Shown: positions 1 through 8,097 of the stretch, piece after piece | Numbering within the stretch: position 1 is the stretch's first letter | Layout of the letters: each line of letters starts with the position of its first letter | Origin: a virus | Virus record (IMG/VR): IMGVR_UViG_3300047550_004649 | Location: 1-49,559 of that record | Direction: 5' to 3' (one strand) | Length of the DNA: 49,559 nucleotides | The notes under the pieces: generated by a model | Seen by the model: only the letters and a program-made list of their open reading frames with translations | The model's database searches: none | Told to the model about the DNA's origin: nothing | Position numbers and translations under genes: made by a program

Positions 1-437
1 ACATTTTTTAAGTCTGGTTTTTCATTATATAGTTTTCTTATCTCTCTTATCTGCTCATCATTTATTTTTCTACTAAAAACTCTACCTTTTCTAGAGTTGC
101 TCATTTTTTCTATGGTTTCTTCAGAGAAGCAATTTTTAATTCCTTTATTCCAAGGAACAGTACCTTTTTTTACTCCTCCAATTCCTTTTCGTTCATAATT
201 ATCAAATCCTTCTCCACCAGTAGATTTATTCCAACCATTCTTAAAAGTATCAAATTTTTCTATGTAAAAAATTTCTACCTCTTTTGCTTTTTCTGGAATA
301 TCTATCTGCTCATTTATTTCAAAAATATGTGGTGGTTTATTTCTTTTATGCTCTCTTTTTCTAGCATCTAAATTTTGAGTTTGTCCTACATATTTAATAT
401 TTCCATTCAAGTCCTTAAGGAAGTAAATATAATACAT
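1..437 (-). CDS. GIY-YIG homing endonuclease, C-terminus cut by window edge
   Basis: Reading leftward from the ATG at 437 the frame stays open to base 1 (145 codons), so the 3' end is outside the window. The N-terminus reads YYIYFLKD then KYVGQTQNLDARKREH, the two halves of a GIY-YIG nuclease core (YIY, YVG, catalytic-type Arg). Residues ~95-125 (VPWNKGI, FSEETIEKMSNSRKG) look like a NUMOD3 DNA-binding repeat. The tail INDEQIREIRKLYNEKP resembles a helix-turn-helix specificity module. It lies directly downstream of the broken terminase gene that ends in an intein N-half, where a homing endonuclease would drive spread of the split intein. A TATAAATA box lies 10 nt before the ATG. The family call is firm; the role in intein homing is inferred from position. 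Confidence 0.9.
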   Translation of the reverse strand, partial: MYYIYFLKDLNGNIKYVGQTQNLDARKREHKRNKPPHIFEINEQIDIPEKAKEVEIFYIEKFDTFKNGWNKSTGGEGFDNYERKGIGGVKKGTVPWNKGIKNCFSEETIEKMSNSRKGRVFSRKINDEQIREIRKLYNEKPDLKN

Positions 438-446
438 TTTTCTAAT

Positions 447-454
447 TATTTATA
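447..454 (-). promoter_or_regulatory. T4-type late promoter box TATAAATA before GIY-YIG gene
   Basis: The minus strand reads TATAAATA, the T4 late promoter consensus, between the terminase-fragment stop (466) and the endonuclease ATG (437). The 10-nt spacing to the ATG would leave a very short leader, so it may be weak or fortuitous. Confidence 0.45.
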
Positions 455-465
455 ATCCAAAAAAC

Positions 466-1347
466 TCACAATCGTTGATATAAATCTTCCATAGAAATTT
501 TTTGGGGAATACCATTCTCATCCAATATTTCTATCATGGTATCTCCACTTAAGCACTCAAACTCAACTTTGAACTGTTGTTCGGATGTGTTTGCGATTGT
601 CTGCTCCTTCCAGGCAGCGTCTCTACCAGGCACTTCAGACCAATGGACATCTGTTGGCACATATTCATTCTTGCCCCTCTCAGCATCATGCCACATGCGG
701 TAGAAGTGATTCATACCGCGTGGTGTAGAAACTATGATGACCTTTGTGCTCTGTCCAGAAGAAATAGTAGGATAAACAGAGGCAAAGAAGTCATCAGCAA
801 TGTGATTCGGGATGAAAGCGAACTCGTCAAGAAAGATGACATTATAGGATCCGCCTCGGACAGCAGATGACGAAGTAGAGTTAGATGAAATTTTGGAGCC
901 ATTTTCTAGTTCCAGAGATCCTTTGTTCCACGATATAATTCCCTGTTGCATCCACTTGGGTAGATTCTCATAAGCAAGTTGTAATCTCCCAAGCAAATCC
1001 CTTGCAGTAGATGCTTTGTTCGCTAGGATGGCAATATTAACATTATCATTAAAGACGGCATAGTGGAGCAGGTAGGATACGCAGGTAGTGCTTTTTCCCG
1101 TCTGACGGGGCATCTTACAGATATTAAATCTGTTCTCGTGGAAGTTCTTTACAAGTTTCTCTTGAAATGGATACATCTCAAAAGGAACCAGACCATGATC
1201 CAAAGAAACAATCTTAATATAATTCTTTGCGAAATATACAGGATCCTCTTTACACTTTAAGAACTCAATAATTTGTTCTTCCGTAAATTGAATTTGTGTA
1301 TTTGCTTTCTTAAGGTTTGGATTTCCCAAATATACATTATCTGCCAT
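466..1347 (-). CDS. 17: Large terminase (gp17) N-terminal ATPase half fused to an intein N-fragment
   Basis: Residues 1-264 are the ATPase half of the T4 gp17-type packaging motor. Visible are Walker A RQTGKST (81-87), Walker B IFLDEF (171-176) and the coupling motif STPRGM (207-212). The T4 protein continues FEC-EFLG into its nuclease domain. Here the frame instead changes after EFE (264) into Cys265 and 28 more residues, C-LSGDTMIEI to EDLYQRL, then stops. That tail is an intein N-terminal splicing block (see separate entry). The RNase H-like nuclease domain is absent from the window and should be encoded left of base 1. An AGAGG ribosome site precedes the ATG. It follows gp16 and three other virion genes, the T4 order. 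Recognition of the terminase is certain; splicing is inferred. Confidence 0.95.
   Translation of the reverse strand: MADNVYLGNPNLKKANTQIQFTEEQIIEFLKCKEDPVYFAKNYIKIVSLDHGLVPFEMYPFQEKLVKNFHENRFNICKMPRQTGKSTTCVSYLLHYAVFNDNVNIAILANKASTARDLLGRLQLAYENLPKWMQQGIISWNKGSLELENGSKISSNSTSSSAVRGGSYNVIFLDEFAFIPNHIADDFFASVYPTISSGQSTKVIIVSTPRGMNHFYRMWHDAERGKNEYVPTDVHWSEVPGRDAAWKEQTIANTSEQQFKVEFECLSGDTMIEILDENGIPQKISMEDLYQRL
469..555 (-). other. Split-intein N-fragment (IntN), 29 residues, AceL-TerL-like
   Basis: Residues 265-293 of the terminase fragment. Cys265 is the expected nucleophile of intein block A. The pattern C-x-x-GDTM-hydrophobic-E is typical of block A. The ending EDLYQRL closely resembles the end of the 25-residue N-fragment of the AceL-TerL intein known from an Antarctic lake phage metagenome (recalled, not searched). 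The insertion falls between Glu264 and what is a conserved Cys in T4-like terminases (FEC motif), so the C-extein would begin with the Cys needed for splicing. Most split inteins break near residue 100; this one breaks right after block A. Confidence 0.85.
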
Positions 1348-1354
1348 AAAAAAA

Positions 1355-2629
1355 TTACCTCTGTTCCAACCAGTTCACAATTGCAAGTGCTGACTTGTTA
1401 GCATTAGGTGAGGCACATACGAGAGTGTAAATATCACTAATTGTTCCAATACCACTTCTACCAACTTGTAGTTGTGCTTTATCATCAATGACTACCTGAC
1501 TTCCACCACCACCAACAACAAATCCACTTAAAAGAACTCTTCCACCAGTAAAAGAAGTTGCAGTGGTATCATATTGAGTAATTGCATCTGGATTTGCGTG
1601 GTCTGTAAATGCTGCACCAACTAGAGTTGGGTTCTCAACTAATCTCCAGAAGATGTTAGTGTTATCATTAGTAGATACTTGAAGTGACCTTGGAATTACA
1701 ACACCACTCAACATATTTGATTTAAGACGAATACTAAGAACTGGATAATAAGTATTCGCAACAGACATCGTAGTTCCACTAAGGGCATTACCCTGACTGA
1801 CGAGAGTTCCAAGTTTTTCTGGTTCTCCTTCTTGAATAAGAGAATTAGAACCTTGATATAAGTGATGAGTTCCTGCAACACCAGTTACATTTTCAATTTC
1901 GCAACGAATTGGTAGGAATGGAGTAGAACACCAAACATATGGATTGGTATTTGAGTTATCAAATGTATGACTATGAATTGTTTCATTCTTCATTAACCAA
2001 TTGAACTGAACGATACCTGCACCATACCATTCGTAGTTAATCGAAATCATCTGCTGTTTTGTTGGATCTGCAATTACTCCAGTCCAACCATTTCCATCAA
2101 ACTTTTCACCATTCCAGTTCTCTCTGGTTACTCTAGTTTCTGTGGTAATTCCAGATGTGCTACTGCGAATGACATAAGAATATGTTCCACCATTGTCCTC
2201 AAAGTATGCACCGTTATATTCATCAAACAATCCAAATCTTCTGAGAATGCCTACCTTCGGTGTTTCTAAACGAATAGAAAATGCAAGAGTTGCACTTCTA
2301 CCAGGAATGTATCTCATTACAGTCCTAGTTTGACGAATGACTTTACTCCCTGCAGTAGATCCAACTTGCATCACTACATTACTGGATGATGCGTTGTGAT
2401 ATGCAGTTCCAACTCCAACTATTCTTTCATCCCATACATCACTCTCTTTTCCGTACTGGAAGGTGTTAAAGAATACTGTTTGGAACGGGGCAACTTTGAG
2501 TCTGTTGTTATTAGAAAACTGGGGTCTCCAGTCCGTCTGGTTTCCCCAGTGATCTGCGATATTAAAAACCTCAAAGAGACTTCTCTCTTGATTTAAGAAA
2601 TCTTGCTCATTCTTATTCCATTGTGCCAT
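1355..2629 (-). CDS. Putative virion structural protein (424 aa)
   Basis: I do not recognise a named family. The protein is rich in Ser, Thr, Gly and Asn with alternating hydrophobic stretches, a beta-rich composition typical of virion surface or fibre proteins. It lacks signal peptide and membrane segments. Near the C-terminus is a flexible run of Gly (VVGGGGS) followed by a compact end containing IYTLVCASPNANKSALAIVN. It sits between the small head-associated genes and the terminase, 8 nt upstream of the terminase start, a position occupied by structural hypotheticals in T4-like cyanophages. A decoration or tail-associated protein is plausible; no enzymatic motif is visible. Confidence 0.6.
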   Translation of the reverse strand: MAQWNKNEQDFLNQERSLFEVFNIADHWGNQTDWRPQFSNNNRLKVAPFQTVFFNTFQYGKESDVWDERIVGVGTAYHNASSSNVVMQVGSTAGSKVIRQTRTVMRYIPGRSATLAFSIRLETPKVGILRRFGLFDEYNGAYFEDNGGTYSYVIRSSTSGITTETRVTRENWNGEKFDGNGWTGVIADPTKQQMISINYEWYGAGIVQFNWLMKNETIHSHTFDNSNTNPYVWCSTPFLPIRCEIENVTGVAGTHHLYQGSNSLIQEGEPEKLGTLVSQGNALSGTTMSVANTYYPVLSIRLKSNMLSGVVIPRSLQVSTNDNTNIFWRLVENPTLVGAAFTDHANPDAITQYDTTATSFTGGRVLLSGFVVGGGGSQVVIDDKAQLQVGRSGIGTISDIYTLVCASPNANKSALAIVNWLEQR

Positions 2630-2632
2630 GAA

Positions 2633-2947
2633 TCAATCACTCCATGTTAAACTTTCTGGTCTGTATCTTTGTGCGTTTTTGATTTTTAATGAATTAGAAG
2701 ATGTTGGATAAATGTTATGAACGATTGCTCCAGGATATTCTCCCTGAAGTTGTTCTGCAAGTGCATTTTTATCTAGCATTTTACCTTCTACTTCTAAACG
2801 ATATAATTTACCTTGCCAAACTACATCGGCAAGAAAGGATTCGGTCGTTTGCTCTGGTTCTTGGGTAGGAGAATTCATATAAAGATTCCCATTGAAATCT
2901 CCAGCAATATTAATAGATTCTGATATAAATTGTTGAAAGGATTTCAT
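2633..2947 (-). CDS. Small protein with T4-type capsid-targeting N-terminus (104 aa)
   Basis: The N-terminus MKSFQQFISES matches the pattern of the T4 capsid targeting sequence (internal protein III begins MKTYQEFIAEA), which sends proteins into the prohead and is cut off by the gp21 protease. The rest (residues ~38-104, VVWQGKLYRLEVEGKML...) is a small alpha/beta domain I do not recognise, ending ESLTWSD. The stop lies 3 nt before the next start. Two other proteins near 47.3-48.9 kb share the same N-terminal motif. Head packaging of this protein is inferred from the motif alone. Confidence 0.65.
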   Translation of the reverse strand: MKSFQQFISESINIAGDFNGNLYMNSPTQEPEQTTESFLADVVWQGKLYRLEVEGKMLDKNALAEQLQGEYPGAIVHNIYPTSSNSLKIKNAQRYRPESLTWSD

Positions 2948-2948
2948 C

Positions 2949-4628
2949 TTAGTTACAGTTCCAACGACGAAGTGCTTTGTTAATTCTTGAATCTGGATCT
3001 CTTGCGGTTTCTGCAGAAGTAAGTTTTGATTTCATTCCGGACATACGACGACAAAAAGATGCACGACGCTTTGCTCTTTTACCTTTTGGACTCTTTTCAG
3101 TTACTGCAGTCTGAAGTTTAGAACCTGGATTTTCACGACGATATGCTTTTACTGCAGCAGGACTTAATCCATCAGTTTTATCTTTGCGATTTACTGATTG
3201 CCAATCTTCCGATAATCCAAAATCTGCTCTCCAATTAGAGAACTCTTCCGCCTTAACACAGTTTGGATATCTCTTTCCAAACATCGTCTTCATTCCTTTT
3301 TTCTTATAACCAGGCCAGCACTTCTCATTAATCTGATCATATTTCTCATCAACATCTTGAAGTTTTCCTGCTTGTTTAAGAGCAATAATCCTTTGAACTG
3401 GAGTCATTTTATCCTTTCTACTCATGATTTTTTTCACTGCAATATCAAACGGTTTTTTGTCTGACATTGTTCCAGTATCAGAAACTTGCTCTTTCATCTC
3501 ACCACTATCAACATAATCTGCAGCTGCATCAATATAATCTGCTGCTTTAGTAATTTTTGACTGAACCCATGCTTCAATATTACCTTCACCTTTCATTTTA
3601 TTTCTTAATCTTTTTGCAGCTGCAATGATTGTTGAAAGTTCCGAACGTGCCATTGAATACTCATGATCATATGATTCTGGGAAATTACCAGGATGAACAG
3701 TTGCAATATTATATTTCAATTGATTTGTGGTTAAAGCAGAGGGTCTAGAAAACATATCCCAATATTTTCCACCATACTTACACTCATTTCTAGTTTCATC
3801 TTTTTGACACTTTGGACAATATCTAACCATTTCCATTGCTTCAGACTTGGTTCCCCAATTTGCAGCGCCAACTTTACGACACTTGACTAGTGCTCCAGAT
3901 GCATATGCACTTGGCCAAACGCTATATCTTGATCTTACCTTATGGTAACAAGCATCTTTAGTTCCACTACCTTTACCTGATTTATCTTTAACTTCTTGTA
4001 AATCCATTTCTTCCTTCATTTTTTTCTTTGGATCTGTTGAGACATAAGTTGGTTTTGCCGCACCTGATTTTTGTTGCTGTCCAGGATCTGCTGCTTTTTT
4101 TCTTCTTGCTGCTGATAATCTTTCTGCTTTAGACATGCTTGCTCTTTTTGCTGATGAGACACATTTTGGTGTTCCTTCACCAGGTTCATCGCTTGCACAA
4201 GTTCCACCAGTTACAACATTAACCCAACCAGATTTACCATCTTTTGATTTAGATTTTCCAAACCAATCACGAAGACCTTCTTCATTCATTTTTACATCTT
4301 TGAACTTCTTATGTTCTTTTTTTGCGGATGCTTCCATTTTTTTAAGACGAGTATAATAATCTGGAATTTCATCTAAATGTTGAAGAGCAATCTCCATTGC
4401 CAATTCATGGTCTTTGGTGTGCTCATGCTCAATTGGTTCTCCCATATCAAGTTGCTTTTGAATGAAAGAAACATCAAGACGATGCTTTTTTGCAATCTGT
4501 GCAACCGTTTTAAATGATTTTAATTGTTCTTTCAATTTTTTCTTTCTACCTTGACAGTGAGCTCTTTGCGAAAATCCTTTTGGATTGTCACAATCAATTG
4601 ATCTTTTATATTTGTCAGACCAACTCAT
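2949..4628 (-). CDS. Multi-module basic, Cys-containing phage protein (DUF5661/DUF5872-like modules, 559 aa)
   Basis: A mosaic of short modules seen separately in other phages. Residues 1-35 hold a Cys/Lys motif (SIDCDNPKGFSQRAHCQGRK). Residues ~40-110 resemble DUF5661 (EHEHTKDHELAMEIA...DYYTRLKKMEA). Residues ~117-200 are a DUF5872-like segment (LRDWFGKSK, GTPKCVSS, KAERLSAARRKK), and a second related segment follows at ~213-265 (GTKDACYHKV, YASGALVKCRK). A CPKC/CKYGG stretch may bind metal. The end has CWPGYKKKGMKTMFGKRYPNC and a basic RASFCRRMSGMKSK tail ending in NC. The strong positive charge suggests nucleic-acid contact, perhaps as a head-packaged protein. The domain names are from memory; function is unknown. 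Confidence 0.65.
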   Translation of the reverse strand: MSWSDKYKRSIDCDNPKGFSQRAHCQGRKKKLKEQLKSFKTVAQIAKKHRLDVSFIQKQLDMGEPIEHEHTKDHELAMEIALQHLDEIPDYYTRLKKMEASAKKEHKKFKDVKMNEEGLRDWFGKSKSKDGKSGWVNVVTGGTCASDEPGEGTPKCVSSAKRASMSKAERLSAARRKKAADPGQQQKSGAAKPTYVSTDPKKKMKEEMDLQEVKDKSGKGSGTKDACYHKVRSRYSVWPSAYASGALVKCRKVGAANWGTKSEAMEMVRYCPKCQKDETRNECKYGGKYWDMFSRPSALTTNQLKYNIATVHPGNFPESYDHEYSMARSELSTIIAAAKRLRNKMKGEGNIEAWVQSKITKAADYIDAAADYVDSGEMKEQVSDTGTMSDKKPFDIAVKKIMSRKDKMTPVQRIIALKQAGKLQDVDEKYDQINEKCWPGYKKKGMKTMFGKRYPNCVKAEEFSNWRADFGLSEDWQSVNRKDKTDGLSPAAVKAYRRENPGSKLQTAVTEKSPKGKRAKRRASFCRRMSGMKSKLTSAETARDPDSRINKALRRWNCN

Positions 4629-4640
4629 TAGAAATAAGAA

Positions 4641-5063
4641 TTACTCTTTATTATTTAGAAAACCTTGTTTGAGTAGTTTTGATAGTTCTGATGTCGATCC
4701 AACAAAGACTGCATTATTAGTTACATTATTAGTTGTTTTTGTAGATTCTTCTTCAACATCTTTGAGTTTTTTCTGTAAATCAATTAATTTATCAGTTACA
4801 TCTCCAACTGATTTTATTAATTGTCCGGCAACTTCATATGCTCTTGGAGATCCACCTTCACCGGCAAGTTCCATAATTCCATTAATCGCTTCCTGTCCTT
4901 TTTCAATTAATGAATATAAGTTTGCACGAGTATACTCATAATCTTTTTGAATATCATCCGATTTTATGGGTGTTATATTCAATTCTTCTTTTATTTTTTC
5001 TACTTCAACAATATCACTTTGTATATTGAGGGCAGAATCTAATCCTTCATACTTATTTGTCAT
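4641..5063 (-). CDS. 16: Small terminase subunit (gp16)
   Basis: A 140-residue, mostly helical protein. The central block DYEYTRANLYSLIEKGQEAINGIMELA followed by PRAYEVAGQLIKSVGDVTDKLIDLQKKLK is the conserved helical core of T4 gp16, the DNA-recognising partner of the packaging ATPase gp17. The acidic N-terminus and the short C-terminal segment ending FLNNKE are also typical. It directly follows gp15, as in T4. Between it and gp17 are three extra genes, a spacing larger than in T4. Motif quoted in two pieces; the family assignment is confident. Confidence 0.92.
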   Translation of the reverse strand: MTNKYEGLDSALNIQSDIVEVEKIKEELNITPIKSDDIQKDYEYTRANLYSLIEKGQEAINGIMELAGEGGSPRAYEVAGQLIKSVGDVTDKLIDLQKKLKDVEEESTKTTNNVTNNAVFVGSTSELSKLLKQGFLNNKE

Positions 5064-5069
5064 GATATA

Positions 5070-5867
5070 TCAAAGATCTGCTTGCTGTGTTGGACTATAA
5101 GTTTTGGAATCACTAAAAGATTGCCAAACTTCATTAAATCCAAAGTTATCCTCAGGATCTGCATCAATTGGGTCTGGAGTAAGAGTATATCTCATTTCCC
5201 TCTTTGCTGTTGAAGTATCTGTAGAATTATAATAATCAACTTGCACTTTACGAATAAGTCCATCCGTAGAATCTGCAATAGGTCCGAATAGATAAGTTTT
5301 TGCAGTAAAATTAAGAGTATAAATTAAAACTCTTCTGGTGGAAAAATCTCCTTCATAATCATCAGTGAAAGATACACTATCTAGTACAATAGGTATGTCT
5401 CTTTTTTCCCCAATTGCATCTACTAAATCTACAGTTAAATTGAATGATGGTTGAAAATACGGAAGTATCTGCTCTACCACTTGTAAAGCATCGTCTTGCA
5501 ACTTGGACATTATATTTAACTGAAATCCCAAATTATATGGAACTGGCATAAAAACTTTTTTTAAGTTATTGCCATCTATCGCTTTAAAAGTTTGTGTAAT
5601 ACCAGATTTTCTTGTAGAATCATATTGAATCGATGTCATTTCGAATGACATTCTAGGTAATGTCATTGCAATTGGTTTATTTAATTCTGGTTGTTGATTT
5701 ATACGCGCTAAAAACTTTTGTATTGGACCATAGGCAAGAGGAACTTTCATTTCACTGATACTATCACCGGAAGAGTCTTTATGCCTTATATAAATTTCAT
5801 TAAAAACTGTTCCAAAAGAAATAACAGTTTTTCTAATAATTTCGTGGTAATAGTATGTTCCTAGCAT
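5070..5867 (-). CDS. 15: Tail sheath stabilizer and completion protein (gp15)
   Basis: A 265-residue protein close to the T4 gp15 length (272). The N-terminus MLGTYYYHEIIRKTV is followed by the shared segments PLAYGPIQKFLARI, TLPRMSFEM and especially QVVEQILPYFQPSFNLTV, the best conserved gp15 stretch. The later ADSTDGLIRKVQVDYYN matches the gp15 GLIRTTYTDFH region. gp15 forms the hexameric ring that caps the contracted tail sheath and joins it to the neck. Its start overlaps the gp14 stop by one base, showing tight co-translation of the neck genes. Confidence 0.93.
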   Translation of the reverse strand: MLGTYYYHEIIRKTVISFGTVFNEIYIRHKDSSGDSISEMKVPLAYGPIQKFLARINQQPELNKPIAMTLPRMSFEMTSIQYDSTRKSGITQTFKAIDGNNLKKVFMPVPYNLGFQLNIMSKLQDDALQVVEQILPYFQPSFNLTVDLVDAIGEKRDIPIVLDSVSFTDDYEGDFSTRRVLIYTLNFTAKTYLFGPIADSTDGLIRKVQVDYYNSTDTSTAKREMRYTLTPDPIDADPEDNFGFNEVWQSFSDSKTYSPTQQADL

Positions 5868-7255
5868 TAAAATGTACCAAATGGATTCGATTCTGAAAAA
5901 TCTACGATGCCGTCAGCTGCATTTTCAATTTCTATATTTTCACTATATTTATCATATTGATCCCAAGTATCATAAGATTTGACTGAATATACTGCACTAG
6001 AAGTAGAACCAACTATTAATTCACCTGGATAGAATTTCTTTGTCGTTGCATTATCAACAAAAGATACTTTAAGAACTTTTGTATCAAAGTCCCAAGATTT
6101 AACTCTTCCTCTAGTGCTTGAAATAGATCCAACTACTTCTTCATTAAACAGATAAGTACCAATTCCTGAAAGAATTGGTGGTTGGGCAATTGTAACTGTA
6201 GGTGCCTCAGTATATCCCACACCAGGATTTATAATTCTAATGGAAGTGATTGTTTGTCCAGAACCAACAATCGCCAATCCAGACGCAGTTTGTCCAGCAC
6301 CAATGGATCCTGCAATACTAACTATTGGAGAATTTACATATCCACCACCACCATTAGCAACAATAAATCTTGTAACACCATTTGCATTAGTTTCAATAGA
6401 GCAAGTAGCGATTGCACCAGTTCCTCCACCACCAACTATTGAAATTGATGGGATTGTAGTATATCCTGCACCAGCATTTGTGAGTACAATAGATTGAATT
6501 GAGTAAACTCCTCCTTTAGAAGTTGTGATGGCAACAGCACTAGCATTCTGGCCACCGATAGGTGCTGATGAAATTGCAACAGTGGGTGTTGAAATATAAT
6601 CATACCCATCATTATTTAAAAATATTTGTCTGATGTATCCAGTATTAATAATGGCAGTAGCAGATGCTGTAGATCCAGTGCCAATTAGTTGTAGCGTTGT
6701 AATATACCCCTCATCTTTAATTTGCTCATCAATTTCATCAATAGTTGTATCAATAACTTCATCTTCATATTCGAACAATTCACATTTCAATTCATAAACG
6801 TATAATTTTCCTAATTGATAAAATGGATTTTCATGTTCGACAAATTTTACCTCAAATAATCTTTGTCCTAGAGGGAAATATACCAAATCACCCTCTCTAG
6901 GTCTAGAATCAATTTCTATTTCTGGATCATTTTCGTCTAAAAATGGTAAAATAAAATCTTCAAATCTTTCTCTTGATACTATCAAACTTACTTCATCCTT
7001 TAAACTCATTCCAAACTTACTTAAAATATCACCTTGTCCCGTATATCCATCATAATTGTTAATATAAGCTTCAATAGCAAAATTATCGTCAAATTTTGAT
7101 GAGGAAACTTCTCTTATAATTGTTTCTTTTCGAACAAACTTTCTTGGAATATAAATGACTTCGATTCCATAAATGCGAAGTTGCTCATTTATTAACTCCT
7201 GAACAAGTCTCTGTTCATTAGGTGATCCTTGTAAAAAAAAGGGATTAAGTGCCAT
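5867..7255 (-). CDS. 14: Neck protein gp14 with an inserted Gly-rich repeat domain (462 aa)
   Basis: The first ~185 residues match T4 gp14: NPFFLQGSPNEQRLVQELINEQ, IYGIEVIYIPRK, FGMSLKDEVSLIVSR, and the KVKFVEHENPFYQLGKLY-like segment. The end (YDKYSENIEIENAADGIVDFSE...NPFGTF) is also gp14-like. T4 gp14 has 256 residues. The extra ~200 residues (about 190-395) contain at least four copies of a module of the form GxGYTxxPxVxI-Gly-rich, e.g. GAGYTTIPSISI and GVGYTEAPTVTI. The same module occurs in gp8 and the two giant proteins here. gp14 joins head and tail in the neck. The insertion probably forms an exposed beta domain on the neck. Confidence 0.92.
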   Translation of the reverse strand: MALNPFFLQGSPNEQRLVQELINEQLRIYGIEVIYIPRKFVRKETIIREVSSSKFDDNFAIEAYINNYDGYTGQGDILSKFGMSLKDEVSLIVSRERFEDFILPFLDENDPEIEIDSRPREGDLVYFPLGQRLFEVKFVEHENPFYQLGKLYVYELKCELFEYEDEVIDTTIDEIDEQIKDEGYITTLQLIGTGSTASATAIINTGYIRQIFLNNDGYDYISTPTVAISSAPIGGQNASAVAITTSKGGVYSIQSIVLTNAGAGYTTIPSISIVGGGGTGAIATCSIETNANGVTRFIVANGGGGYVNSPIVSIAGSIGAGQTASGLAIVGSGQTITSIRIINPGVGYTEAPTVTIAQPPILSGIGTYLFNEEVVGSISSTRGRVKSWDFDTKVLKVSFVDNATTKKFYPGELIVGSTSSAVYSVKSYDTWDQYDKYSENIEIENAADGIVDFSESNPFGTF

Positions 7256-8097
7256 TATCCAATAAAATCGTAAGGTGGAAGTTCATAATCCATGGACATT
7301 CTTTGTATTATACTTTCTATTTCTCTTTCACCATCTTCATAAATTTCCCTACCATTTAATTCTATACCACCTGGAAGTTTAACTCCTCTAAATTTAATTA
7401 AATTTTGTCCCCACTGTCTCTTCATCAACGCGGTCAAATATTTTTTTAAAAAACTATCATTATATACTTTTGTAAAATCATTTGGATTTAAAATTCTGTA
7501 GCAATCTATAACAATAAATGTATCTTTATTTTGAGCATTCCAATCAATGTCAAGATACATCCTATTTTGCCTTTTATTAAATCTAATTTGTTTATCTGTT
7601 GTCAATAGAAAATCAATATCTTCCAAATAAGTTTTAACCATAGCGTATTGTAGTAGTTCAACTGAATTAAAATAATATAAATCATTTAAAAACAATTGAT
7701 ATTTAATACTAAACATTCCTCCAGAAATAGAACTAGTATCAAATTTAAATACTTTTTCAATTCCTATAACCGAATCTGGAACTTGAATAAAATTTGAAGA
7801 TTCATAAAAATTAAAATTAGTTGTCCCAATGCCACTAATATTTGATGTTCCAGTTGTAGTTACAATACCAACACCATTTGTACCCCTTCCTCTTCCTCTA
7901 TCGATATCGTCCTGGGTTATTTTGTATTTTAAGTACATTCTTTCCACACCATCAAAATGCCTTTCATTAAAATACTGTAAAGCATCATCTACTAGATCAT
8001 CTATTTGATCATCTGCTAGGTTAATTTCTAAAACCGGAGCACCTAATCTTCTTAAACAATAATCTATTAGTTCTTGTCTGCTGGATGGTTTAGACAT
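7255..8097 (-). CDS. 13: Neck protein gp13
   Basis: A 280-residue protein near T4 gp13 length (309). The N-terminus SRQELIDYCLRRLGAPVLEIN then DQIDDLVDDALQYFNERHFDG is the conserved gp13 start. The C-terminal half (YLDIDWNAQNKDTFIVIDCYR, LTALMKRQWGQNLIKFRGVKL, IQRMSMDYELPPYDFIG) also fits. gp13 with gp14 completes the filled head for tail attachment. A short Gly/Thr-rich insertion at ~75-100 (GTNGVGIVTTTGTSNISG) resembles fibre-like sequence in neighbouring virion genes. Start and stop overlap the flanking genes by one base (TAATG). Confidence 0.92.
   Translation of the reverse strand: MSKPSSRQELIDYCLRRLGAPVLEINLADDQIDDLVDDALQYFNERHFDGVERMYLKYKITQDDIDRGRGRGTNGVGIVTTTGTSNISGIGTTNFNFYESSNFIQVPDSVIGIEKVFKFDTSSISGGMFSIKYQLFLNDLYYFNSVELLQYAMVKTYLEDIDFLLTTDKQIRFNKRQNRMYLDIDWNAQNKDTFIVIDCYRILNPNDFTKVYNDSFLKKYLTALMKRQWGQNLIKFRGVKLPGGIELNGREIYEDGEREIESIIQRMSMDYELPPYDFIG

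Noticed and set aside
577-870. Plus-strand 97-codon frame opposite the terminase
   Set aside because: The opposite strand has unmistakable ATPase motifs.
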